From: Sanguibacter sp. HDW7
GTDB lineage: Bacteria > Actinomycetota > Actinomycetes > Actinomycetales > Cellulomonadaceae
NCBI RefSeq assembly: GCF_011300875.1
Contig: NZ_CP049862.1
Location: 2,542,001 to 2,606,000, forward strand
DNA length: 64,000 bases
Direction of reading: 5' to 3'
Of the stretch, positions 42,710-53,800 are shown one piece after another (the first letter of the stretch is position 1; every line of letters begins with the position of its first letter). The notes under the pieces were generated by a model. That model was given only the letters and a program-made list of their open reading frames with translations. It was not told where the DNA came from and searched no databases. Both the position numbers and the translations under genes were made by a program.

Positions 42710-44608
42710 TCACGGCATCGGCGTGAGCTTCTCGTAGTCCTCGACCGTGCCGTCGCGCAGGCACGTCTCGATGATCTCGCGACCCAGCGGGTCGAGCTCG
42801 TCCGTGAGGTACTGCTTGAGCTCCTCCTTGAAGAACTCGACGAGGGTCTGCGCACCGGCGTCGTACGCCTCGAGGCCGACCTGCGACTGGTTCTGCGGCT
42901 GGAGGAACGTCGGGCGCACGAGCTGACCGTCGAGCTTCACCTCGGTCGGCGTGTAGCCGAACAGGGCGCAGCGGGCCGGCGTGAGGCGGTCCTTGGGGAA
43001 CTTGCCGCCGCCACGACGCGCGAGGTACTCGCGGGTCAGCCACTCGGCCGCGAAGCCCACCTTGTACGCACCGATGTGCTGGTTGGGCGTGAGCACGTAG
43101 CGCGTGCGGTCCGCCGCGACGAGCTGGCGCAGCAGGAGGTTCGCCGCAGCGACCTTCGTGCCCGTCGAGAACGGCCAGTACGAGCCGACGCCCTCGGAGA
43201 CGAGACCGCCGTGCTTGAGCTTCTTGACGTCGTCCTTCGACTCGCCGATCGACGGGTTCTTGTCGCCGCGCGGCGCGATGAGGCGCCACAGCCACGCGAG
43301 GGACGCGGGCACGACGTGCATCATGCCCATGACGCCGTACGACGGCTTCTCGCGCGTGCACGCCGGCATGCGCACGCCGAAGGTGCGCACGTCGATCGCC
43401 ATGGGCTCGTCGACGACGTCCTTGATCATGTGGCGCGGGATGACGACGCGCGGGTTGGGGCAGCGCTTGCCGTTCGAGTCGAGCGAGTGCTCCCACGGGA
43501 GGATCGTCGCGCCGGGCGTGCCCTGGATCGAGAAGAACACGAGCGGGGCGTCGGGCTCGATGCAGGCGCGCTCGAAGTGCGGGTCGTCGCCGTAGTGCTG
43601 CATGCCGTCGACGCGGACGAACCAGCCGTCCTCGGCGTCGGCGACGACGAGCTGGCCGTCGACCGTCTGGATGTCCTTGTGGCACAGCGTCATGTCGTCC
43701 GTGACGGGCGCGAGCCGCGAGGCCTCGGAGAGGTTGATGAAGTACGGCTCGTCGGTGACGACGTTCGTGCCGAGAAGGATGCGACCGTCGTCCTGACGGC
43801 GGATGTCCTGGCACATCTCGGACTTGCCGCCGCCCGAGGCGCCCTCGTGCATGATGATCGTCTCGTTCTCGTACGGCGTCGTCACGCGCACCGACGAGGC
43901 GTGGGCGGTGATCCAGCCCTCCTGCTCACCGATGTCGAGCAGCGCCGAGAACACGCCCTTCTTCGCCGAAGGCCCCGGGTAGAGGTTGTACGCGTAGATC
44001 TCGTGCAGCGTCTCCGAGCGGTCGTGGACGACGACCTGGCGGCCCTTGTAGTGCGTGTGCCGGAACGGCGGCGCCGCGTAGAGGATCGAGCGGGGCGCGT
44101 AGGGCTCGAGCTCGTCGAGCGTCACGAAGCCCTGGAGGTCGACGAGCGCGGTCGCGAAGAACGCCGTGTTGGCGGGGACGATCGCGAGCGACGGCGAGCC
44201 GTACGTGAGGCCGCCCGCCTTGAACGGGACGACGATGAGGTCCTGGGTCGCGAGCCAGTCGAGCGTCTCCTGCTTGACGGGCGCGAACGGGGCGCCGTAG
44301 ACGTCCTCGTAGCGCGGCTTGTCCGTCGGCCGGGGGTCCGCGATCCGCATGCAGTCGGGGTCCCGACGGCGCATGTAGTCCTCGGGGTAGTTGACGGCGA
44401 TGCCGTTGCGACCTCGGACGATCTCGGCCTCGACGATCGTCGAGCCGTCGGGCAGCGGGTAGACGACGTCGAACCTGTCACCGCCGTCCGGACCGAGCGA
44501 GAGCTCGAAGAGCTCGGCGCGCGTCCGGGGGACGACGACGGACGGCGCGGCCTCGATCGCAGCCTTGACCGCCGGCGGCAGCGAGACCTTGGCGAGCAGT
44601 TCTTCCAC
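42710..44608 (-). CDS. large P-loop protein, probably DUF4914 family (PEPCK-like P-loop)
   Basis: A 632-residue cytoplasmic protein without signal peptide or membrane helix. The central EGASGGGKSEM (about residues 250-262) is a Walker A-like loop resembling that of PEP carboxykinases and HPr kinases. Other conserved-looking blocks are AVNYPEDYMRRRDPDCMRIA, VVTDEPYFINLSEASR, DAPLVFFSIQGTPGATILPW and LTPNQHIGAYKVGFAAEWL. From memory the overall pattern fits DUF4914, a family of unknown function; the kinase or carboxykinase-like activity is inference and I could not assign a catalytic metal site. The GTG at 44608 has GGAG six bases upstream. It is monocistronic, framed by terminators on both sides. 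Confidence 0.65.
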   Translation of the reverse strand: MEELLAKVSLPPAVKAAIEAAPSVVVPRTRAELFELSLGPDGGDRFDVVYPLPDGSTIVEAEIVRGRNGIAVNYPEDYMRRRDPDCMRIADPRPTDKPRYEDVYGAPFAPVKQETLDWLATQDLIVVPFKAGGLTYGSPSLAIVPANTAFFATALVDLQGFVTLDELEPYAPRSILYAAPPFRHTHYKGRQVVVHDRSETLHEIYAYNLYPGPSAKKGVFSALLDIGEQEGWITAHASSVRVTTPYENETIIMHEGASGGGKSEMCQDIRRQDDGRILLGTNVVTDEPYFINLSEASRLAPVTDDMTLCHKDIQTVDGQLVVADAEDGWFVRVDGMQHYGDDPHFERACIEPDAPLVFFSIQGTPGATILPWEHSLDSNGKRCPNPRVVIPRHMIKDVVDEPMAIDVRTFGVRMPACTREKPSYGVMGMMHVVPASLAWLWRLIAPRGDKNPSIGESKDDVKKLKHGGLVSEGVGSYWPFSTGTKVAAANLLLRQLVAADRTRYVLTPNQHIGAYKVGFAAEWLTREYLARRGGGKFPKDRLTPARCALFGYTPTEVKLDGQLVRPTFLQPQNQSQVGLEAYDAGAQTLVEFFKEELKQYLTDELDPLGREIIETCLRDGTVEDYEKLTPMP

Positions 44609-44828
44609 GGGTTTCTCCTCACGTGTGCAAGCGCACGCGTGCCGCCGGGGGGCGACGTCGCGTACGAGCGGCCGGTGGTCGCCCCGGGACGGGCCTTGAC
44701 CTGCCGTTGACTTCCACGTTAGCCGTGGCTCCCCGGCAGAATCGTGGGACCTTGGACCACACCTCGTGTCCACCGTTCGGACGGCGGGCGGGAGCATGCG
44801 TGGACGCCGCGCGCGCACCGACGACGAC

Positions 44829-44866
44829 GACGGCCCGCGCCCCTCCGAAGAGGGGCGCGGGCCGTC
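44829..44866 (-). terminator. 17-bp perfect hairpin after the giant surface protein gene
   Basis: GACGGCCCGCGCCCCTC pairs perfectly with its complement (44850-44866) around loop CGAA, 31 bases after the stop at 44898. The remainder of 44609-44828 is the leader of the P-loop gene and holds no gene. Confidence 0.7.
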
Positions 44867-44897
44867 GGTCGTCCGGGGCGCCAGGCGCCCGGGAACG

Positions 44898-47800
44898 TCA
44901 GGCGTTGCGCCTGCGCACCGCCACGAGGACGAGGCCCACGAGCACGAGCAGCGCCGCGAGGCCTGCCGCGCCGAGCACCTGGGCGCCCGTCACCGGGAGC
45001 CCCGGCTCGTCGGTCGGCTTGTCCGTCGGCTCGTCCGGACCCTCGGTCGGGCGCGAGTCGTCGTCGTCGAACGTGTTGACGACGCGCACCGTGACGTCCG
45101 TGCCCGTGAGCACGACGTCCGCGCTCGTGCCGGTCGCCTCGCGCTCGACGCCGTCCTGGACGACGACGACGCTCGTGGCGTCGGCGTCACCCGTCTCGAC
45201 CTCGGTGACCGTGCAGTCCGCGGCGGCGGGAAGGTCCGCGTACCGCGTCGTGAGGCCGGCCGCCCGCGAGAGCGTGCGGCGGGCGCCGCCCGGCACCTCG
45301 ACGTCGACGGTCTCGCCGTCGACCTCGCGCGTGCAGACGAGCTCGACGACGAACTCGGCGCTGCGGGCGCTGGACGCGCCCTCACCCTCGACCGACTTCG
45401 TCACCTCGACCGCCGCGACGTCGAACGTGTTCGTCACCGTGAACGACGCGGGCGTCGCCCCCGGGTCCGTCGCGTCCGTCACCGTCGCGGAGCCCACCGT
45501 GACGACCGACGCGTCCGCGCCGCCCGTCCGGGTCTCCGAGACCTCGCACGTCGCACCGGCCGGCAGGTGCCCGACCGTGAGCGTCGGCGAGGTGGCCGAG
45601 AGCTCGTGGAGCCCGTCGTGGACGGTGCCGCCCGCGACGTCGTCGGCCGTGCACACGAGGCGGACCTGGAACGTGCCCGTGCCCCACAGCGCGGCGCCCG
45701 CGCCGTCGACGACCTTCGTCACCGTGACGGGACCCGTCGGCAGCGTGTTCGTCACGACGACACCGTGGTCGACGCCGCGCTCGAGCGTGAGCGTCGTCGT
45801 CGCGACGGTCACAGGCGCGCCCTCGACCTCGTCGGCGACCTGCGTGACCGTCGTGCTCGTCGCACCTGCAGCGTCGGTCTCCGTGACGGTGCAGACCGAG
45901 CCGACGGGCACGCCGCCGATCTCGCGGGAGCCGTCCTGCGCAAGCGTGAACGCACGGTCGGCCGGGGCGAGGACCTCGGTGCCGCGGAACACGCAGCTCG
46001 CCTCGAACGCGAACGACGTCGTGTACGTCACCGGGGTGCCGTCGGCCGCGAGAGCTCCGTCGACCTTCTTCGTCACGGACAGACCCGTGAGCTCGTAGGT
46101 GTTCGTCACCGTGAGGGTCGACGTCTCGCCCGCGACGAGCGTCACGGGGTCGGACACCTGCACGTCGGTCTGGCCGGCGCCCGTCGTGTCCTCCTCGATC
46201 GTGCAGACCGAGCCCTCGGGCGCGTCGCCGACCGTGACGACCGTGCCGTCGCCCGGCAGCGTGACCTTGCCGCCGTTCGGCAGCGGCACCGACGCGCCCT
46301 CCCACGTGCAGGAGACCGTCGCGGAGAAGTCGGCGGGGGCGAAGCCCTTGCCGTCACCCACGACGAGCTTGCGTGCGACGACCGAGCCGTCGAGGAACGT
46401 GTTCGTCACCGTGATGCCCGCGGTCGCGGTGCCCTCGAGCACCTCGAACGTCGGCGGCGTCGGCGACGGCGTCCCCGTGCCGACCGTGTACTCCACGGTC
46501 TGCGGCGTCGGGGTCGACGTCGTCTCGGAGAGCTCGCACGTCGCGCCGGTCGGCAGGCCCTCGTACGTCACGGTGCGGGTGGTCCCCGTGCCCGTGAAGG
46601 TGCGGGTCGCGCCGCCGGGCACCGCGACGGGCACCTGGGCGCCGTCGACGGGGCGCGTGCAGACGAGCGTCACCGTGTACGTGCCGTCGAGCGCGGGGTC
46701 GAGCGTCGGAGCCGTCGGGCCCTCGATGCTCTTCGTGACCTCGAGGTCGCCGGTCGTGAACGTGTTCGTCGCCGTGACCTCGACCGGGTCGGTGAGGTCG
46801 GCGGTGACGACGACCGTCGCCGAGGCCTCGGTCGCCGGCATCGCCGCCGGGTCGTCGACCGTCACCGTGCCGTCGGGCGCGGTGAACGCCACGGCGTTCG
46901 CCCCGCCGCGCGCCGGCTCCGTGACGACGCACTCAGCACCGACCGGCAGGTTCTCCGGCCGCCACGTGAGGTCAGCGGTCGTCCAGGGGTCGTCCGCGTC
47001 GGCACGCTCGAACGTGTGCGAGCCGTCCCAGACCACGAGGTCCGCTCCGCCGACGCCCGCACCCGGAAGGGTGCAGACCATGTCGAGCTCGAACGGGCCG
47101 ACCGCCCACACGGGCGTGCCGTCGGGCAGGACGCCGCCGTCACCGGCGATGTCCTTGACGACCTCGATCGCGCCCACGGGGTAGGTGTTCGTGTAGTCGA
47201 CCGTCACCGACCGCGCCTGCGCCGAGCCGGCGCCGACCGTGAACGTCGCCGAACGGCCCGACGTCGTCGGGGAACCACCCGTGACGTCGATCGACGTCGT
47301 CGAGGCGTCGCCCGGGGGCTGCTCCGTCACCGTGCACTCAGAGCCGACCGGCATGCCGTCGACCGTCACGACCTCGTCGTGCGCGAGAGTCACGGACGCG
47401 ACCACCTCGGTCACGGCCACGCCGCGGAACTCGCACGCGATGGCGAACGTGAACGACCGGCCGATCGCGACGCCGGCCCCGGCCGCGTCGAGCGCGCCCG
47501 TGACGACGTCCTTCGACAGGTCGAAGCCCGCCGAGAGGTCGTAGCGGTTCGTCACCGTGAACGTCGTGAACGGTGCCGCGTCAGCGATCGCGATCTCGTC
47601 CGTCGGCGTGATCGGAGTCGGGGCCGTCTCGCCGGGCTGCGTGACCGTGTACGAGACCGCGGTCTCGCCGTGGTCACCGGTCTCCTCGACCGAGCACGTC
47701 GACCCGACCGGGAGTCCGCCGACCGTCACCGAGCCGCCCGCCGGCACCGTGATCGGCGCCGTCGGCGACACGTCGTCGCCGTACCAGTCGCACGTGAGCG

Positions 47801-50800
47801 TCACCTCGAAGTCCGTCGGGACGTACTTCGAGTCGACCGCACCCGTGACGGACTTGGCGAGCGTCACGGACGTCGTGCCGAACGAGTTCGTCACGTCGAG
47901 CGCGACGTCGTTCGTGCTGCCGACCGTGAGCTGGCCGCCGTTGGTGATCGTCGTCCCCTGGGCCTGCGGGGTCGATGAGACCTCGCTGAGCGTGCAGTCC
48001 GCGTCCGTCGGCAGGCCCGCGTAGCGTGCCACGGCGCTCGTCGCGAAGTCGATCGTGCGGCGTGCCCCGCCCGGGACTGTGACCGGGACCGTCACGCCGT
48101 CGACCACGCGCGTGCACACGAGCTCGACGATGTACGTGCCCTGCTTCGCGGCCACCAGCTCGGCCGGGTCACCGGCGAGCTTCTTCGTCACGACGACGTC
48201 ACCCTGGAGGAACGTGTTCTCGACGTCGACAGTCGCGGTACCACCAGCAGCGACGGCCACCGGGCTACCCACGATCTTGGAGTTCGCACCGCCCGTCGCG
48301 GTCTCGGTGACGGTGCACGTCGCGCCGACGAGGAGATTCCCGACCGTCCACGTCTGCGACGGCCACGTCGACGACGCGGCCCGGGCGAAGGTGTGCGTGC
48401 CCGAGTAGACGAGCTTCTGGGCACCGCCGACGCCGACCGGCGCCGTGCACGTCATGGAGACCGTGAACGGGTCGTCCGCCCACGCGGCGCCCGCACCACG
48501 GACATGCTTGGTCACCGCGACCGACCCGACCGGGTAGGTGTTGGTGAAGGCCGCCGTGACACCCGTCGCTGGGACACCCGGCGCGGGGAGCGTGAACGTC
48601 GTCGTCGATCCCGACCCGGACGCGGTCGCACCGGTGACCTGGACGGCCGGGACCGAGCCGTCACCGGCAGCCGTCTCCGTCACCGTGCACTCCGCACCCA
48701 CGGGCAGGCCCGTGAAGGTGTGAGATCCGCCGTCCGTGACCGTCGTCGTCAGCGTCTGCGAACGTCCGTCGAGCGTGCAGACCAGCGAGAACGCGAAGGA
48801 GCGTCCGATCACGGGGGTGCCCGTGCCGTCCGACGCCTCCGTCCCGACGGCCTTGCTCACGGTGACCGTCGTCGCGACGTACTCGTTGGTCGCGGTGAAC
48901 CCGAGCGTCGGCTGCCCGAGTGCCGGGACCTCGGTCGCGGCCGACGGAGAGAACGTCACGTTCGTCGCGCCGTGCGCGTTCGGCTCTGAGATCTGGCACG
49001 ACGACCCGACGGGCACGCCCGTCACAGTTGCCGTGCCGTTCGCCGGGACCGCCACCGTACGATCAGGCAGGGACTCGCCCTGCCACGTGCACGCGAGCGT
49101 GAGCGAGTAGCTCGGCGCACCCCAGGCTGCGGCACCGCCGGTCACCAGCTTGGTGAGGATCACGCTCGTGTCGACGATCGTGTTCGTCAGCGTGAGCGCC
49201 GCATCCGTCCCCGAGCCGACCGTCACCGGGCCGTCCGAGGCCGCCGTGTAGTCGACGCCCGCGACGAGGGTCTTGCCGCCGACCGACGCCGAGAGCTCGG
49301 TGACGTCGCAGACCGCATCCGTGGGGAGCAGGTCCCACGTGGCGGCGAACGAGCCGGTCGAGCCGAGCGTCCTGTCGCTGCCGCCCGGGATCGAGATGGG
49401 GCTGCCGCCGACCGTGCACCCGAGGCGCACCTCGTACCCGGCGTCCGCGTCGCGCAGCACGTCAAGGTCCTTCGCGGCACCCGCGAACGCCTTCGTGACC
49501 CTCACGCCCCCCTCGCGGAAGTCGTTCGTCACGCCGATGCTCACGGTCGTGCCGTCACCGACACGGACCTGGCCGTTCGCCGGGGTCGTCGTCACGTGCG
49601 CACCTGCGCTGACCGGCTCCGTGAGGGTGCAGGTCGCGCCCGTCGGCAGGTCGTCGACCGTCTCGGAGATCGTCCGGCCTGCCCACGAGGTGCGTCCGCC
49701 GTCCGTCTTCCCATAGGTGAACGTCTTCCGGTAGACCTCCCGCGGCGAGGTGAGCCCCGCCGGCTGAGCGATCGCGCACACGAGGTCGAGCGAGATCGTG
49801 CTGCCGCTCCAGCGCTCGATGCCGGGGCCCGTGAACGTCTTCTCGAACGACAGCGAGCCGGTCGAGAACGTGTTGGTGAACGCGGTCGTCGACGCCGTGG
49901 CGTCACCCGGGCCGTTCTCCTGGGCGAGGTGGTCCGTCACCGTGAAGCGCGTCGTGCCGTTCGCCGGCGTGCCGACGACGGTCGCACCGGCGTCCGTCGT
50001 CACCATCGCGACCGACTGGCCCGCGTTGCTGCGGCTCACCTCCGTGACGCTGCACTCCGACCCCACAGGGATCTGCGTGAACGTGAGGCTCTGGCCGTGC
50101 TCGAGCGAGAACGAGGTCTCGCCTGCGACAAGGACCTCACGGCCCAGGTAGGTGCAGCTTGCGGTGAAGGCGTACGGCCAGTCACGGACGAGGAGGTCGC
50201 CATCCTGGTCCTTCGCGCCACCGTCGTCGACATTCTTCGTCACGGTGAAGCCCGAGTTGGCATACGTGTTCGTCACGTCCGCGCGCGGCCGCTCAGCGGT
50301 CGCCGGCGCCCACGGGTGGTGGACGGCCGCGTTGCTCGCGAGCGAGGCGAGCGCGGTGAGCGTGCCCGGCGTCGTACCGCCCGGCGCGTAGGAGACCTTG
50401 ACGCCCGCGGGCTGGCCCTCCTCCGTCACGGTGCACTCCGCGAAGAGCGGCAGGTTCGTCGTCGTTGCGTCGAGGACGCGCGAGCCGCCCGCGGGGACCG
50501 TGACGACAAGGTCGTCCTCGTCCTCACGGATCCACGCGCTGACGCCCGGCGTCACCGTGTCGCGCTTGAGCGCGAGCTTGGCACCGCCCACGCCCGGTGC
50601 GAAGCACGCGAGGCGGAACGTGTAGCTCGTCGGGAGCGCCGCGGTCGCGCCGGGACGCCACAGGGAGGTGCCGTCGCCTGCCGACGGGGTCCGGACGATC
50701 TTCGCGACGTCGATCGCGCCGGGCGCGGTCGCGACGCCGACCTTGCGCGGCTCGATGACTGTCGAGACGCGGAGAGTCCCGTTCGCGGTCGCACGGGCAC

Positions 50801-53800
50801 CCGTGCCGCCCGCGACCGAGTTGAACGCGATCGGCAGGTCGAGCTCGCTCGGCGGCGCGATCGCCGGGGTGCGCGTCTTCATGCGGACACTCACCGTCTC
50901 GCCCGGCTTGAGGCCCGAGTGCACGGTCGTGTTCGAGGTCCAGCGGACGACGACCTTGATCGCCGACGCCGTCCTGAGCTGGTCCTCAGTCTCGGAACCC
51001 GTCATGAGGGTCCAGCCGCGGCCCTCGACCTCGGTCTTGCACGTGGCGACGAGCGGGCCGCCGTTCGTGTGCTTGATGTCGTCGTCGGAGCACGAGGGCG
51101 CGAGCGTCTTCGACGTCCAGTAGACCTCGGTGCTCGCCGGCGTGTTGCCCGAGGGCGCGTCGACGGTCACACCCGGCAGGAGCGTCACGTCGAACGCCGA
51201 CCCGCGCTGCTGGTCGATCCAGACACCGGTGTCGCCGACCCGCGGGAGCGTGTCGATGATCGTCACGACGTGCGCGTCGACGTTGCCGATGTTCTTCATC
51301 GACATGCGCCACTCCTCGACGCCGCCGGGGCGGGTCACCGGGACGCACGGGTGCTGGTAGAACAGACCACCCGCGTTGGGTGCGGCGCAGTCGGCCGCGG
51401 CACCGGTGCGGGCGAAGACGCCGAGGTCGGCGGACGAGGACGTCTCGCCCGCCCCGTCACCCCGGACGGCCTTCGTGATCTGGATGGGCGCGACGGCCGG
51501 CGTACGCACGTGCGTCGTCGCGGCGCACTCGTCCGTGTTCGTCACCGTCGTGCTGCCCACACCGTTCGTCGTGTGCGCGCACGAGTCGAACATGCGGTCG
51601 CTGCGGACGCCGAACGTGTTGCTGTACGCCTTGTCGGCCGCCGCCCCGTCTCGCAGCCGGAGGTGACCGACGACCTTGAGGGTCTGGCCGGGCTGCAGGA
51701 TGAAGCCGGCCGGGACCGTGAACGTCACCTTGCCGGTGACCTCGTCGAGCGCTCCCGAGAAGCCGGCCGGCACAGGCAGGCTCGCGCCGCCCGCGTCCGC
51801 GAGCGAGAACTCGAAGACCTTCCAGTCAGCAGGGTCCGTGCCCTCGGTGTCAGGGGCCGGAACGGCCGTGAGGATCGAGGACCCGCCGACGACCTGGACG
51901 TCGTCGCGCAGGACGAGACCCGTCATGGGCCACTGCCCCGTGTTCTGCACCGTCATGCCGTACTTGATGTCCGTACCGAGGTTGACGGTCTGCGCGTCGG
52001 TGTCCCCGGCCTTGCCGTTGCCCGGCGTCTTCGTCACCTTGACGGAGTTCGTGAGGTGCGTGAGCGTCGTCTCGGCATCGTCGCCGGCGTCGTCCGAGTA
52101 CCGCTGGCCGTTCCAGACGCCCTCGCCGTGGACGACGAAGCTGTTCGACGTCACGCCGCGCTTCGCCTCGCCCGGGGCCGCCGGGACGTCCGGACGCGTC
52201 GTCGACGGGGTCTCGCCCGTGAGGAGCGCGGCGCGGCGCACGGCCGTGAGGTCGAGCTCGATCCGCGGGCTCGCCGGGCGCTCCCAGCGCACGCGCGCCG
52301 TGTCGCCGAGGTCGGTCTCCGAGGCGACCTTGAAGACCTCGAGACGGACGCCGCGCACCTGCGACCAGCTCACGCCGGCCGGGGGCGTCACGGCGGTCGA
52401 CGCGAGGCGCACGTCGGAGTCCACCCAGCACGGATCGAGGTCGGCGTCGCCGTTGCACGTCACCGTCACGACACCGCCGGTCGACGACCAGGCGAGGTCC
52501 TTGTCGCCGTCGTTGTCGACGAGCGTGCTGACGACGTACCGGTTGGGGCCGCCCGTCGGAACCGTGAGCCGCGCGCCCGTGAGGTCGAAGACGTTGAAGA
52601 ACTGCGGGTCCGCGTCGGTGAGCGTGAGCGTCGTCGTGCGCGCCGTGCCCGCGGGTCGCCCCTCGAGGTGCACGGTGTACGGACCCGTCGCCGCGGCCGA
52701 GCCCTCGACCGCCGTCGACGGCGTCACCGTCTTGCCCGACGTGACGTCGTAGCTCGGGTTCGCGAGACCGAGCGTGTCGTCGTCGGAGCCCGACGTCGAG
52801 TCGACGGACGCGACGCCGCCCGGGCGCTCGAGCTCGAAGTACGCGTTGTTCGTGATCGTCGTCCCCGGTGCGAGCGCGACGTCGTCGCGCAGCTGGTGGA
52901 CGAGACGGGTCGTCGACCCGGCCGAGGGCGCGATGACGCCCTCGTGCGTCACGGTGACGAGCGTGACGTCACGGAGCTGCGCCGGCGTGAGCGCCTGGGC
53001 CTCCGCGATCGTGTACGACTCGTCCGGACCGGTCTCCCGCTGGAGCGTGACCGTCGTGCTCGTCGCGCCCGAGGGCACCGTCATCTCACCGATGCCGTAG
53101 AGGCGCAGGTAGGTGTTCGTGTTCGACGGCACCTGGACGCCCGGACCCGAGTACGGGTCCACGATCTCCAGGCTCGACGTGCGCGAGAGCGTCGTGTTCG
53201 TCACCGTGATCGTCGCGTCGACGAGCGGGTACTGGTCCGCGCCTGTGCTCGCGGCCGGGATGGGGAGCTCCGACTGGTCGAACTCCTTGCTGATGCTCGC
53301 GTTGAGGACCGAGTCGACGATGACCGCCGTGTCGGCGTCCGTCGACGTGAAGTCGGTCGTGCCGGCCGTGCCCGTCGCGCTCACCGTGTTGCGGAGCGTC
53401 GCGTGGCCACCGTTGTACGTGGCGTCCGGGTGGTCGTCACCCAGGACGTACGTCGCGGGGTCCGCGCGTAGCGTGTCGCGCACGCGCAGCGTGAGGTCGA
53501 GCGCGTAGCGCCCGGTCTCCGGCTCGACCATCGGCCTGCCCTCGGGGCCGACGAACGTCGCGCGCACGCCGACCGTCGAGGCCTGCTCGGCCGCGTCGAG
53601 CAGGTAGACGTCACCCGTAACCTTCGACGTGACGTCGATCCACGTGCCCGTCGTCATGCTGAACAGCTCGAGGCGCGCGAGGCGGTTGCCGCCGTTCGAG
53701 GCGGGCGCGAGGCCCGCGACCTGCGTGAGGTCGACCGCGTCGTAGGCGGACGTCGTGAGGTCGGTGAGGGCGCTCGCGTCCGCGGGGTCCGTGAGGACCA

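Noticed and set aside
42710-44608. A genuine GTP- or ATP-dependent PEP carboxykinase
   Set aside because: Only the P-loop is similar. I could not find the other PEPCK active-site blocks, so I kept a family of unknown function.
45060-50670. Repeats as insertion sequences or assembly duplication
   Set aside because: Modules share protein pattern but differ in DNA sequence and length, and the reading frame is open throughout, so this is old in-frame duplication.
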